Below are positions 1 to 8,716 of a DNA stretch of 64,000 bases, piece by piece; position 1 is the stretch's first letter, and every line of letters begins with the position of its first letter. Location: NCBI GenBank assembly GCA_963422285.2, contig OY729419.2:868001-932000 (forward strand), written 5' to 3'. Source of the stretch: VXYL01 sp963422285 (lineage in GTDB: Bacteria > Pseudomonadota > Gammaproteobacteria > Pseudomonadales > Azotimanducaceae). The notes under the pieces were generated by a model. That model was not told the origin of the DNA, made no database searches, and saw only the letters and a program-made list of their open reading frames with translations. The translations under genes were made by a program, and so were the position numbers.

Positions 1-1102
1 TCAATGCGCTATCGCCGTCACGGCCCCTGGCGGGCTTGGCGAAGCTGGCGAACCGACGATGAGGCTCGGTATTTTCCCCCAGCCGTTTTAGCTCCTCATC
101 ACGCCGGTAAGCTAACCGCAGCGCATGCACGATGGTCGATTTCCCCGTCCCGCGCCCGCCAACCAGGACATTGCAGTAAGGCGTGAAGCCGAGACGTTCA
201 AGCGTCCCGTTGCCCATGAAGCGAGCCGAGTTGATCCCAATGCCCACAACGAACTGCGTCGGCGTCTGAAATGGCTCGAACGCTCCCTGCTCATCGCTGC
301 GCCGGACTGAAAAGCCGTTGCCGTCCAGCAAGGCCAAGCGTAGGCCCTCCAGCGTTGGCTGCGCCATCTTGACCCAGGTGTAGCGCGAACCCGGCGCCAC
401 ATCTCCTCGAAAATTATGGCAATCGCTGCCCAGTACGTGCGCAAGTTTCTCAAACTGCGTCTGTACGCATTCCGGTGGCGGACGATTTACATCCACCCAC
501 TCAACCGCCAGCAGGCCATCCACAGCCATGAACTGACGCACCGTATTTGCATCGAGAACACTCTTGCGCGTGTCATCCTGCACCTGCAGGAGGCCTTTGG
601 GTCCATCCGCATGGGCCGGAATAGGAATGCCTCCGGCATCCAGCACGGCCTGCACAACCTTGGCAGGGCTTTTTTGCGTCACGGCATCGCTGCCGCCTGG
701 TTGTCCTTTATAGCCAACGGCTCCCAGCAGCTCGGTGACCTTGTTGGCCGTTTCCGATGGGTCGAAAATAGCGAGCAGATGGACGCCGCCGTTGACGGAA
801 ATTTCCACGCCGGGAAACAACGTCAACTTGCGGAAGCCTTCAGGTGGTGTCCCGGCATCGGCCTGCTGTTTCATTTCCCGGTATGCAGACTGCAGGCGAT
901 CGATCCAGTCGCTGCTGTTGTGATCCGTCACCGCCACGCAATCAACCCTGGCTTGCATGTATTTGCGCAGCCAGTCTTTCGGCGAAAGATCAAGGTTTTG
1001 CTCTGCCCAGATTGTATCGGCGGATGCGGGCGTATGCGTATGGAAGTCGAACTTCCACCAGCGCGACCCCGGATAGGGCCAATCATCGGATTCAGTCGTC
1101 AT
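1..1102 (-). CDS. PHP-domain AAA/ABC-type ATPase, TrlF-like (3' end beyond window)
   Basis: The gene starts with ATG at 1102 and reads open to the left edge, so the C-terminus is missing. An N-terminal PHP (polymerase/histidinol-phosphatase) metal-binding domain is visible: FDFHTHTP near residues 18-25, VTDHNS near 58-63, then HAD and GSDCHN. A P-loop GGRGTGKST follows near residues 315-323, so an ATPase domain begins there. This PHP-plus-ATPase order matches proteins named TrlF in databases; their biochemical role is not established, but they often lie in defence-type loci. The start overlaps the stop of the upstream chimeric helicase/methyltransferase ORF by four bases (ATGA), which implies translational coupling and an old operon. 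The part seen here has no frameshift. Confidence in the domain calls is high; the biological role is inference. Confidence 0.85.
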   Translation of the reverse strand, partial: MTTESDDWPYPGSRWWKFDFHTHTPASADTIWAEQNLDLSPKDWLRKYMQARVDCVAVTDHNSSDWIDRLQSAYREMKQQADAGTPPEGFRKLTLFPGVEISVNGGVHLLAIFDPSETANKVTELLGAVGYKGQPGGSDAVTQKSPAKVVQAVLDAGGIPIPAHADGPKGLLQVQDDTRKSVLDANTVRQFMAVDGLLAVEWVDVNRPPPECVQTQFEKLAHVLGSDCHNFRGDVAPGSRYTWVKMAQPTLEGLRLALLDGNGFSVRRSDEQGAFEPFQTPTQFVVGIGINSARFMGNGTLERLGFTPYCNVLVGGRGTGKSTIVHALRLAYRRDEELKRLGENTEPHRRFASFAKPARGRDGDSAL

Positions 1103-2607
1103 GCTTGTTCGGCCTCGAACAGCCCCGATTGCTCCGCCTGCCCTGCTTCGCGGGCGAGGCGCATAATCTCAGGCCTGCTTGGCAAGGTATTGTAGTCGTA
1201 AGTCTCCGCGGCACGGTTCGAGCGTTCGCATAGGGTGTAGAGGCGGTAGCAGAGTTCACGAGCGGTTTCCGCCTTGCCGCCGAGTTCCTTCGCGAGGTCG
1301 GCGACGGCTGTCTCGCCACCGGTTTTCAGCACCCGGATCAGGTGGTGGACCATTTCCCAGGTGGTGAGGCGCGGGTCCGTGGCGGGGTACCAATCTTCCA
1401 GGAGTCCGTCAAATTTCAGGAGCCGGATCTTGCCGGCCTTCGAGCGGGCGGTGCCAGCTTCCACCAAGCCAGCCCCCGAGGTGATCTTGGCCTTGGAAAG
1501 CACCTCGGCGACGCCAAGGCCGCCCTCGTCGAAGCCGTGCTGATCAAACCACGCCAGCGTCCAGCGGCTATCGGCAAGAACCTCGTCGAGGACCTCGTTG
1601 ATCAGCGCCAGAGCGGCGCGCACGGACATCGGCTTGCCGGTCGCATCGAGCACCTTGGGGTGCCGGTGTTCTCCTATCGCACCAGTTCGCGCAGGAAGAC
1701 GAACAGCCGCTCCGCCCGCTGCCGCTCGGTCGTCGGAAACTCCTCCGGCACCCAGGAAATGCCGCGCGAGTCCGGAGAGCAGCCGACCCAGGCGGCAGCG
1801 CTTGGTGCATCTGATGTCGCCGCCGAAGAAGGTCGCCGACATCTTGCGCGCCTCGTCGCAGATCACGAGGCCGCAGCGGCAGTCGCGCACCACGGACAAC
1901 TTCGCCTGCGCCTCCTCGCTGCGCGCCAGCTTGTCGAGACGAGCGATGGCCAGGTCGTTCTCTACAAACCAGTTGCCGGTGCGGGCCGCTTCCGGCTTGT
2001 CGTTCGTCAGCAACTCGAAATGGAGGTCGAAGCGGCGGTGCGGTTCGTCCTGCCACTGTTCCACGAGGCTGTCCGGGCACGCGATCAGGCAGCGCTGCAG
2101 GTCTCCCCGGGCGATCAGCTCCTTGACGAGGAGACCCGCCATGACGGTCTTGCCCGCGCCCGGATCGTCGGCCAGCAGAAAGCGCAGCGGCTGCCTCGGC
2201 AGCATGGCCTCGTACACGGCCGCGATCTGGTGCGGCAGCGGCTCCGCCAGCGAGCTGTGGACGGCGAGCATGGCACCGAACAGATGGGCGAGGCGGATGC
2301 GATGCGCCTCGGCGACCAAGCGGTACCGGGCACCGTCGAAGCTCCACGAGCGGCCTTGGGATACGAGCTCCAGTCGCGCCTCGTCGTCGCGGTAGAGCAC
2401 TTCCTCGGAAATTCCGCCGGAGGCCGAGCGGTAGAGAAGCGTCAGCGCGTCCGACCCGCGCCACTTGACTCCGACCACGGCAGCGGTCTGCGCTGGGCGG
2501 ATGCCGCGAATCGCGCAATCGGGTTGGAGAGCTTCCAGCTTCAAGGCGTCGGGCACCCATGTCCACGGGTGGCGAAGCATACCGAAGGGGAGGCACGACA
2601 GCATCAT
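1099..2607 (-). pseudogene. Chimeric remnant: anti-phage SNF2-type helicase fused to DUF1156 methyltransferase tail
   Basis: The reading frame is open for 502 codons but joins parts of two genes. Residues 1-285 are the N-terminal half of an SNF2-type helicase of the DrmD/anti-phage class, with Walker A DDPGAGKT (147-154). The Walker B box reads DEAR (251-254) where DEAH is expected. Helicase motifs III-VI are absent. Across about 1650-1755 a different frame encodes a piece resembling the DUF1156 methyltransferase (VPEEFPTTERQRAE, then a stop). From residue 318 on the original frame matches the C-terminus of DUF1156 adenine methyltransferases (DATGKPMSVR, WALAWF-like, WEMVHHLIRVL, ARELCYRLYTLCER). 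I infer two deletions that collapsed a helicase-methyltransferase locus. The product could still be made but should have neither activity. The stop overlaps the downstream PHP-ATPase start. Confidence 0.75.
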
Positions 2608-2971
2608 GCGGGCAGCTTCCGAACAGACCAGCCCGTTGTGCCTATTGAGCCACAGACTTGTTGACCGGCTGATCCTTGCCAGATCCCGACCAGAGGAGAG
2701 AAGCTCCTGCCTATTGGCGGGTGACGTCCGTTACGCCATTTTCTCGGTGCCGAACAGCGCCGAGCAGGCCAAGCGACAGATATGGGTTGACGCCTAGGGA
2801 ACCCTCGGCTAAGCATTTTCTTCAAGTCGCCGCTTGGCGACGGCCAGCGCAAATCAACGCGGAGCCGTCGGGAATGGCCGGCGACTCGAACCCAGGCCTG
2901 CGCCGGGCGTCTGTGGGCGAAAACCAGTAGAATCTCCGCCGCTTGCCATGCAACCAAGGAGCGGAAACGCG
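2608..2971. other. Intergenic region, no supported gene
   Basis: Between the chimeric defence remnant and the VOC gene I find no convincing coding sequence. A short hairpin (GTCGCC-GCTT-GGCGAC, 2826-2841) is present without a T-run. The ribosome binding site of the next gene (AAGGAG) lies at 2955-2960. Confidence 0.5.
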
Positions 2972-3352
2972 ATGCGTACGGAAACCATGTTGTTCGCCAA
3001 GGACGTGGAAGCCACCTCGCAGTGGTACCAGGATTTCCTCGGCATGCGCTCGGGCCACGGCGGCCCGGAGTTCGAGATGCTGATGGACGAAACCGGCAAG
3101 TCGCTGCTGTTGCAGCTTCACGTCCTCGACGCCGACCACGACCACGGCGTGGCCACCGTCGCGCCGTTCGGCCACGGCATCCTCGTTTATGTGCATGTGG
3201 ACGACGCGGACTCTGCCTTCGCCCGCGCCAAAGCGCTCGGCATCGAGATTCTCGCCGCGCTGCAGTACAACGAGCAGGCGCGCATGAAGGAGTTCACCGT
3301 GCGCGACCCCAACGGCTACGCCATCGGCGTCTGCAAGTCCGACTGGGGCTAG
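2972..3352 (+). CDS. VOC-superfamily (glyoxalase-like) protein
   Basis: This 126-residue protein has the length of a single VOC module made of two beta-alpha-beta-beta-beta halves. It opens with METMLFAKDVEATSQWYQDF, the usual 'modulator then substrate-facing strand' start, and ends with FTVRDPNGYAIGVCKSDWG, the classic C-terminal DPNGY(x)I signature of glyoxalase/bleomycin-resistance/dioxygenase folds. I chose the ATG at 2972 because AAGGAG lies 11 bases upstream and the homologous fold begins there; an earlier in-frame ATG at 2834 would only add unrelated residues. Substrate and metal use cannot be told from sequence. It is followed after 85 bases by a 2-oxoglutarate-dioxygenase-type gene on the same strand, possibly co-transcribed. 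Confidence 0.85.
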   Translation: MRTETMLFAKDVEATSQWYQDFLGMRSGHGGPEFEMLMDETGKSLLLQLHVLDADHDHGVATVAPFGHGILVYVHVDDADSAFARAKALGIEILAALQYNEQARMKEFTVRDPNGYAIGVCKSDWG

Positions 3353-3437
3353 GCGGAACGAGCGCACCGCGGCCGCCCCGCGCTTCCGAAAACACGAAAT
3401 CGCCGGCGCAAGGCGAGCGAGAAACCAGGATTGTTCC

Positions 3438-4226
3438 ATGCAAGAGCCTGTCGTCAAAACGGAGACCGCCAGCGTGCTCACCGACGAGGAAAAGTTCCTC
3501 TTCGACCTGCGCGGCTTTCTGGTGGTCAAGAACATCCTGGACCGCGCCCAATGCGAAGAGCTCATCCGCCTCGCCGACGAAGTCTGGCCGCGACAGCCGG
3601 ACGACGGCCCCTTCCGGCGCTTCAACGGCATCTCCTCCTGGGGCCAGACCTTCGTCGGTCTGATGGATCACGAGGCTCTGCTGCCCTATCTGGTGGAGCT
3701 CGTGGGCAGCCGCCTGCGCATCGATCACGACTACTGCATCTTCATGCGCAAGCATGGGACGCGCAACGCCCTGCACGGCGGCCCTTGGCGCTACGAATCC
3801 GACCACTGGTACCGCTACCACGACGGCGTGATGCGCAATGGCCTCACCGTCGCCACCTGGAACCTCGCCGATGCGCCTGCCGGCGCCGGCGGCTTCGTCT
3901 GCGTACCGGGCAGCCACAAGTCCAACTTCCTGCAGCACATGCCCCGGGACGTGGCCCGCTTCGAACGCGAGGCGGACTGGGTGGTGCAGCCGCCCATGGA
4001 GGCGGGGGACGTGCTCATCTTCACCGAGGCGCTGATCCACGGCACCGCGGTCTGGACCGCCGACCACGAGCGCCGCACCCTGCTCTACAAGTACAGCCCG
4101 CCGCACTCCACCTGGGCCAAGACGCCCTACGACTCGGACGACTTCCCCGCCGCCACGCCACGGCAGAAACGGCTCATGGCCCCGCCTTCGGTGGAAGCGC
4201 ATGCACGGGTGATGAACGATTTATAG
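3438..4226 (+). CDS. Phytanoyl-CoA dioxygenase family protein
   Basis: This 262-residue protein has the layout of PhyH-type Fe(II)/2-oxoglutarate oxygenases. Recognisable parts are an N-terminal FFxxxGFLVVKNIL-like stretch (DLRGFLVVKN), the LHGGPW segment near residue 115 that carries the first iron-binding His, the family's core GGFVCVPGSHKSN, and a C-terminal LIHGTAVW with an ERRTLLYKYSP stretch holding the distal His and the 2-oxoglutarate-binding Arg. A strict HxD motif is not obvious, so the acidic iron ligand is uncertain. Such genes are abundant in marine bacteria and act on diverse small molecules; the substrate here is unknown. The start at 3438 is the first ATG; the ribosome binding site is weak. 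Confidence 0.85.
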   Translation: MQEPVVKTETASVLTDEEKFLFDLRGFLVVKNILDRAQCEELIRLADEVWPRQPDDGPFRRFNGISSWGQTFVGLMDHEALLPYLVELVGSRLRIDHDYCIFMRKHGTRNALHGGPWRYESDHWYRYHDGVMRNGLTVATWNLADAPAGAGGFVCVPGSHKSNFLQHMPRDVARFEREADWVVQPPMEAGDVLIFTEALIHGTAVWTADHERRTLLYKYSPPHSTWAKTPYDSDDFPAATPRQKRLMAPPSVEAHARVMNDL

Positions 4227-4230
4227 CGCA

Positions 4231-4282
4231 CTTACCCCAACTTATTACCAAAAACAGACAAGGCGAGGTAAGACGGGGTAAG
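4231..4282 (+). promoter_or_regulatory. Inverted repeat before the AAA/Fic remnant
   Basis: CTTACCCC (4231-4238) and GGGGTAAG (4275-4282) form an 8-bp perfect inverted repeat with an A-rich 36-base spacer. It lies directly upstream of the ATG at 4295. It could be an operator kept from the original ATPase gene, or the terminator of the dioxygenase gene. No function is proven. Confidence 0.35.
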
Positions 4283-4294
4283 GTTGCTATAAAC

Positions 4295-5097
4295 ATGGAT
4301 GCGCGGCGAAACCCCTTCGCACCCGGCACCGGCGAACAGCCGCCGGAACTGGCCGGCCGAGACGACCTGATCGAGCGGGCTTCGGATGCGGTGGACCGAT
4401 GCCGCACGGGCTTGGCGGCGCGAGGCTTCATCCCGTACGGATTGCGGGGCGTAGGCAAGACCGTGCTCTTCGACCGAATGCGCAGCGATGCCGAAACGCA
4501 CGGCATTGTTTGCGTACGCATTGAAGCCGTGGAAAGCCGCTCCCTGCCGGCCACTCTCATCCCGCCGCGCCGCTCACAAGCTCGATCGCGTTGCCAAGGC
4601 GAAGTCCCGCGCCCACGCAGCGCTGGCGGGTTTCACCCGCGCACTCAAAGAGAAGTACCAGGACATCGAGGTCGGAATCGACTACGACCCCGCCCAGGAG
4701 TCGCCGACAGCGGCAGCCTGGAGGCGGATGCCACCGAAATGCCTTGGCTGGCTACCGAAACGACGCCGTGCATCTGCGCGGCTCCCGACATGTGCCGCCG
4801 TGTTGGGAAGTGTTGCGAGAAGCCATGCCGACGTTGTTCGATTTGCTCGAACAGGAACCGAAGCCTGCCGTATGCGCCGTGCTCGGCCATTGGCTGTTGG
4901 GCTACATCCACCCCTATCCGGATGGCAACGGCCGCTTGGCGCGTTTTCTGATGAACGCCTTGCTGGCTTCGGGCGGCTATCCGTGGACCGTGATTCGCGT
5001 GGAAGATCGAGACCGCTACCTTGCCGCATTGGAAGCCGCCAGCGGCGACCAGGACATCATTCCCTTCGCCAGCTTCCTGGCGGCCAAGGCGCCTTGA
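4295..5097 (+). pseudogene. Broken AAA ATPase joined to Fic-domain tail
   Basis: From the ATG at 4295 the sequence encodes the start of a stand-alone AAA ATPase (NPFAPGTGE, LAGRDDLIERA, Walker A GLRGVGKT). After about 4560 the homology continues in a second frame (HKLDRVAKAKSRA, KYQDIEVGIDYDP) and briefly returns to the first (VADSGSLEADATE). From about 4747 a third frame encodes the C-terminus of a Fic-family protein, including GYRNDAVHLRGSRHVPP and the active-site motif HPYPDGNGRLAR, ending at 5097. Both parent genes therefore lost material, and at least three frame changes exist. An intact Fic protein transfers AMP to a target protein. Here only its core tail survives, so activity is unlikely. 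The 214 bases after it hold no gene that I can support. Confidence 0.75.
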
Positions 5098-5311
5098 GCA
5101 GCCACGCGACATCACTGATGGCTCGACTTGCCGCAAGCGCATTCCGTCGTGCCAGTGCAAGGTAGCCGGCGCTCGGGTCTCAACCCAAGCATCGGATGAA
5201 CGATGCCCTGCGGGGCGATGCCACGAAGACGCGGGGGTTGCCCACGTTGGAACATCCAATCTGCTGCACCGGGGCCAGCGACGATAAGCGGCTGCCTTGC
5301 CGGCTGTGCGG

Positions 5312-6574
5312 CTACAGACGTTCGAGCTCCTTGGCGATGAACTTCGCATCCCATGCGTTCGGAGCCAGATGGAGGTACTTCTCGAAGCCGGCGCGAGCGG
5401 TAGCGGGATCCTTGCGTCGCAGGCTCAGCTTTCCCCAATCACGATAAGCTTCCGGAGGCAGATCGTGGCCCGAATCCTGGCCTTTGACGAATTCCACATG
5501 TGCGCTCTCCAGGGCCCTGCGGTGTTCTCCACCACGCTTGCGTTTCGCATGCTCAAGCCATGACTTGGCCTTGAGATAGCTGCCGAGACCGGGTGCTATG
5601 CCCAACTCGATTTGGTCGGATACGATGGCGGCAAATTGTTTCGGATGTTGTATACGAAGCTCGTCGACCAGAAAATCTTCCCGGTACAGATCGATTCTCG
5701 GTTTGAGCCAATCATCGTGCGGATGCACCTGCTTGCCGCCCTTCGTTGATCCATCGACACGCAATGACATCGACTCGTCGGTCAGGTAGGCCAATCGGAC
5801 CTTGGGTGTTGGATGCGTAGCCAATAGACTGAATCCAGATTGACCGCCCCCTGCTGCCTGCTCTGCGATTAGCCGTCGCCAGACCCTTGGCGCTGCGCCA
5901 GCGTCGAACCCATGCTGATGTAGCCAACGAATACCATCGATGTCCGCTTCCCGTTCTTGATCTTTATCGTAGCCCACCAACATGAAAGACGCGGCTATGC
6001 CAGCCGTCCGCAGCATGATCGCCGCAGTTTCCGTTATGCGGGCTGTCCGAATAAGGCTCTCAGAGCTCGTTGACGTATTGACAGCTACCGTGCTCGCCGC
6101 GGAGATCAAGCCGCCGACAATAGCGAAACCCGATTCGGTTCGGTGCCAACGCCGCACGCTTTTAATGGTGTGCTCTCGTAGGAAATGCGATGCCTCATGG
6201 CCTAGGACCGTGGCCAACTCCGATTCGTCGCGCATGCGCAACAATAAGCCGCTCTGCACGAACATTGCGCCATTTGGTGCCATGAACGCATTGAATCCTG
6301 GAGCGCGAACGGGATACACACGTATCTCGCTGCACATCTCGCCTACCGTCCTGCAGGTCAAACGTTGTAGATAAGAAGCCAGTTCGTCATCGTTGATGAT
6401 CTTGTTGGATGTTCGTATCTCCTGTTCATGCTTCTCCACGACCATCCAAAGTCCCGCTTCGTCGGCATCGAGCTTCCTCTCGGGCATATCGGAAGAGTTG
6501 CCAGCCGAGACCCAAAGCCCCACGGTGCCGATCAAGATGGCACAGAGATGGCGAATTGTTCTAGCCCCTGCCAT
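5312..6574 (-). CDS. M48-family zinc metalloprotease, secreted or periplasmic
   Basis: This 420-residue protein begins with a signal-like hydrophobic segment (residues 9-25). It carries the zincin motif HEASH at residues 126-130 and the third zinc ligand in EREADIDG about 90 residues later, which defines peptidase family M48 (BepA/LoiP/Oma1-like). The region after the catalytic domain is helical and may hold degenerate TPR repeats, as in BepA, which assists outer-membrane protein quality control. I chose the ATG at 6574 because GAGGTGG lies just upstream and the alternative upstream start would overlap the preceding lipoprotein gene. The 11-base gap after that gene's stop suggests an operon. 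G+C is lower than the flanks, so the pair may be acquired. Confidence 0.85.
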   Translation of the reverse strand: MAGARTIRHLCAILIGTVGLWVSAGNSSDMPERKLDADEAGLWMVVEKHEQEIRTSNKIINDDELASYLQRLTCRTVGEMCSEIRVYPVRAPGFNAFMAPNGAMFVQSGLLLRMRDESELATVLGHEASHFLREHTIKSVRRWHRTESGFAIVGGLISAASTVAVNTSTSSESLIRTARITETAAIMLRTAGIAASFMLVGYDKDQEREADIDGIRWLHQHGFDAGAAPRVWRRLIAEQAAGGGQSGFSLLATHPTPKVRLAYLTDESMSLRVDGSTKGGKQVHPHDDWLKPRIDLYREDFLVDELRIQHPKQFAAIVSDQIELGIAPGLGSYLKAKSWLEHAKRKRGGEHRRALESAHVEFVKGQDSGHDLPPEAYRDWGKLSLRRKDPATARAGFEKYLHLAPNAWDAKFIAKELERL

Positions 6575-6585
6575 CCGCCACCACC

Positions 6586-7311
6586 TCAAAGAGGAAACTC
6601 TCGCAGCAGGTGTTCCAGGGCCTTCGCCCACTTTTCCGGACTCGCCTTCAGAAGATCGCCTATGTCGGCAAGAGCGGTATCATCGAAGTTCGCCCATGTG
6701 ATGTGGCCGTCTCGCAGGTCGATCAAAGCACTGCGAAAACGCAATGAGCTGGTTTCGACCGGTACGCGGGCGACGGCGGATATGACGGCAAAGACCTGCC
6801 TGCCCGTTGATGCTCGGTTGGCGCGGAGAACGATGAGAATCGCGTAGTCGGCCCCCAAATTCGACAGGCCCTCGCGTTCCGCCCGACCAATGGCATAATC
6901 TCGGTCGCCTCCTATCCCGTCTCGCACTTGCCCCATTTCGATTGCGTCGAGAAGAACATTGAGCTGCCGAAAGAGTGCTACATCTTGATCCTTGAGTTCC
7001 CCGCCGTAGGGTATGACTTCGACCCCATAGTCGTACATGTATGCGACAAGCGTCTCCTCCAAGTTTCGTGCTACGGCCTCGGACCAATCAGCTCTCGGTT
7101 CGAGATTGCCGCCGGCATTCAAGACCGATACCACTACGTCTGGCGGCAGGACCACGACCGACGATTGCAGCGGAGGCGCAATTGTGTCCTTAGAGTGGTA
7201 GACGCGAGAGGGTGGAACGCATCCCGCAACCACCAGCGTTGCGAGCAAAACGGGTACCGCCCACCATCGACTCCGGGTTCGACGTCTTCGGCGCGACGCA
7301 GAAGCAATCAT
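6586..7311 (-). CDS. Predicted lipoprotein of unknown function
   Basis: The 241-residue product starts with an arginine-rich n-region, a hydrophobic stretch and the lipobox LVVAGC, so export and lipidation are expected. The mature part contains VVVLPPDVVVSVLNAGG and ends in a mixed alpha/beta region (ADYAILIVLRANRASTGRQ, SALIDLRDGHITWANF), which resembles lipoproteins that assemble at the outer membrane, but I cannot name a family. The ATG at 7311 fits best with the GGGGG ribosome binding site six bases upstream; an ATG at 7317 and a TTG at 7332 are alternatives. It is directly followed by the M48 protease gene on the same strand, suggesting shared envelope function. Confidence 0.7.
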   Translation of the reverse strand: MIASASRRRRRTRSRWWAVPVLLATLVVAGCVPPSRVYHSKDTIAPPLQSSVVVLPPDVVVSVLNAGGNLEPRADWSEAVARNLEETLVAYMYDYGVEVIPYGGELKDQDVALFRQLNVLLDAIEMGQVRDGIGGDRDYAIGRAEREGLSNLGADYAILIVLRANRASTGRQVFAVISAVARVPVETSSLRFRSALIDLRDGHITWANFDDTALADIGDLLKASPEKWAKALEHLLREFPL

Positions 7312-7493
7312 TCGCATCCCCCTGTCCAACAACTACAGAGCCTAAGACCGAGCGGGACCATATCACTACTGTCCATATGCGCCAACTTTTTTCCGTTTTT
7401 CCGGAACCCGACAGGCAGCCAACGACCCAGGCGGCCTTCGTGGACCTCGAACACGACGGCAGGAAGCGCCGGCCGCGACGCTGTCAGGCTCTG

Positions 7494-8698
7494 CTACGGG
7501 CTTTCCTTCCACAGCCGCACGGCGAAGCGCCCTTGGGCCTCGATGAATTCCGGCTCGGTGCCGTTGTGCGCCTTCATGCCTGGGATAACCTTGTTGCGCA
7601 CGCCCATGCCGCGGGCATCCACATAGCGGTAGTCCCGCAGCACGTTCACCAGCGTCTGATTGCGGGCGTAGCGCAGGCCGGCCCGCAAACCCTCCAAGGT
7701 CACCGTGTTGGGCAGGCTGCCGGGGCTTTGGATCTCCAATCGATCCGAGAATATCTCCAGCAGGATGTCGGCCCCGGCGATGCTGTAGTCGCGGTGCGCC
7801 AGCGCATTCACCAGCACTTCGCGCACCACGGGCTCCGGAAACTCCCAGCGGTCCACGCGCCGGGGGCCGTCCAGGTAGCTGGTCGGGACGGTGTTGCGCC
7901 GCATGAAGTCCCAGGCCAGATCCACCAAGCCGGGCTCCAGCATCCGGCCATCCGGCGAGCAGAACGGCGTCAGCGGCCCGGTGACATCCTCGTCGGCACG
8001 GGTGGCGTAGTCGCGCTCGGCACCGCAGTAGCAGATGGCCCGGACGCCGGATTGCGGCAGAAACCGTTTCGGGTCGCGGCCGAACAGCAGCATGGCGTCC
8101 ACGGTTGCGAGGTTCTGCCCGCTGATGGCCACAGCCAAGTCCAGATTCGCCAGCAAGCGCCGCCACTCGTCCACATCCTCGTCCGCGGGCGCATCGCCAT
8201 CGAGTACGCGGACGAAGTAGTCGCGCAGCCGTCGCTGGTCGAGGTTGTCGAAAGTGGCTCCAGGCACGGGCTTGACGCCGTAGCGCAGGCGGCCCGAGGC
8301 CTGGAACATGCGCTCCAGTTCGTCCCGGCTCGCTTCCCGGCTGGTGCTGCCGACGCGAACGAAGTAGGCGCTTCGGTTGTTGTGGACGCGGGCATACGGC
8401 TTGTCCGCCCCCACCGGCACGCGAACCGCCAGCAGGGCCCTGCCGGCTGCCGCTGCCAAGCGAGGAACGGGATGGTCGGCGGATCGATCTTGGTGCGGCA
8501 CAGTTCGACCACCCACTGTTCGAGATTCTCCCGCAGCGTGCCGTCGTCTTCCACGCCCAGCAGCACCACGCCGCCGTCCAGGTTCAGAAAAGCCACCAGC
8601 TCCTTGGCGAGGTCGTGGTTCGCCACGTCGTCGCGCTTGAACTCCACCCCGGAGTTTTCGCCGTGGCGGACGATCTCGGCGAACTCCCCTTCGGTCAT
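7494..8698 (-). pseudogene. AlbA_2 (Schlafen-like) ATP-binding protein, frameshifted
   Basis: The first part, from 8698, encodes an AlbA_2 domain: NSGVEFKRDD, LAKELVAFLNLDGGVVLLGVEDDG. Around 8440-8470 homology moves to a second frame, which continues with VPVGADKPYARVHNNRSAYF, VGSTSREASRDELERMF and the C-terminal ATPase-like part EPVVREVLVNALAHRDY and RLEIQSPGSLP, ending at 7494. One indel thus splits an otherwise complete gene of about 400 codons. The family includes divergent AAA_4/Schlafen-related regulators, some linked to defence or transcription control. A sequencing error cannot be excluded; if the indel is real the gene is dead or encodes a truncated AlbA_2 protein. Confidence 0.75.
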
Positions 8699-8716
8699 TG
8701 CCGCACCGTCATGTGC

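Noticed and set aside
1342..2664. 440-codon open frame on the plus strand
   Set aside because: It is antisense to the helicase/methyltransferase remnant, whose motifs are clear; long antisense frames are common at this G+C.
2870..2900. tRNA-like string GGTTCGAGTCGCC on the minus strand
   Set aside because: The T-loop sequence is present but flanking bases do not pair into a T-stem and there is no acceptor stem or anticodon arm.
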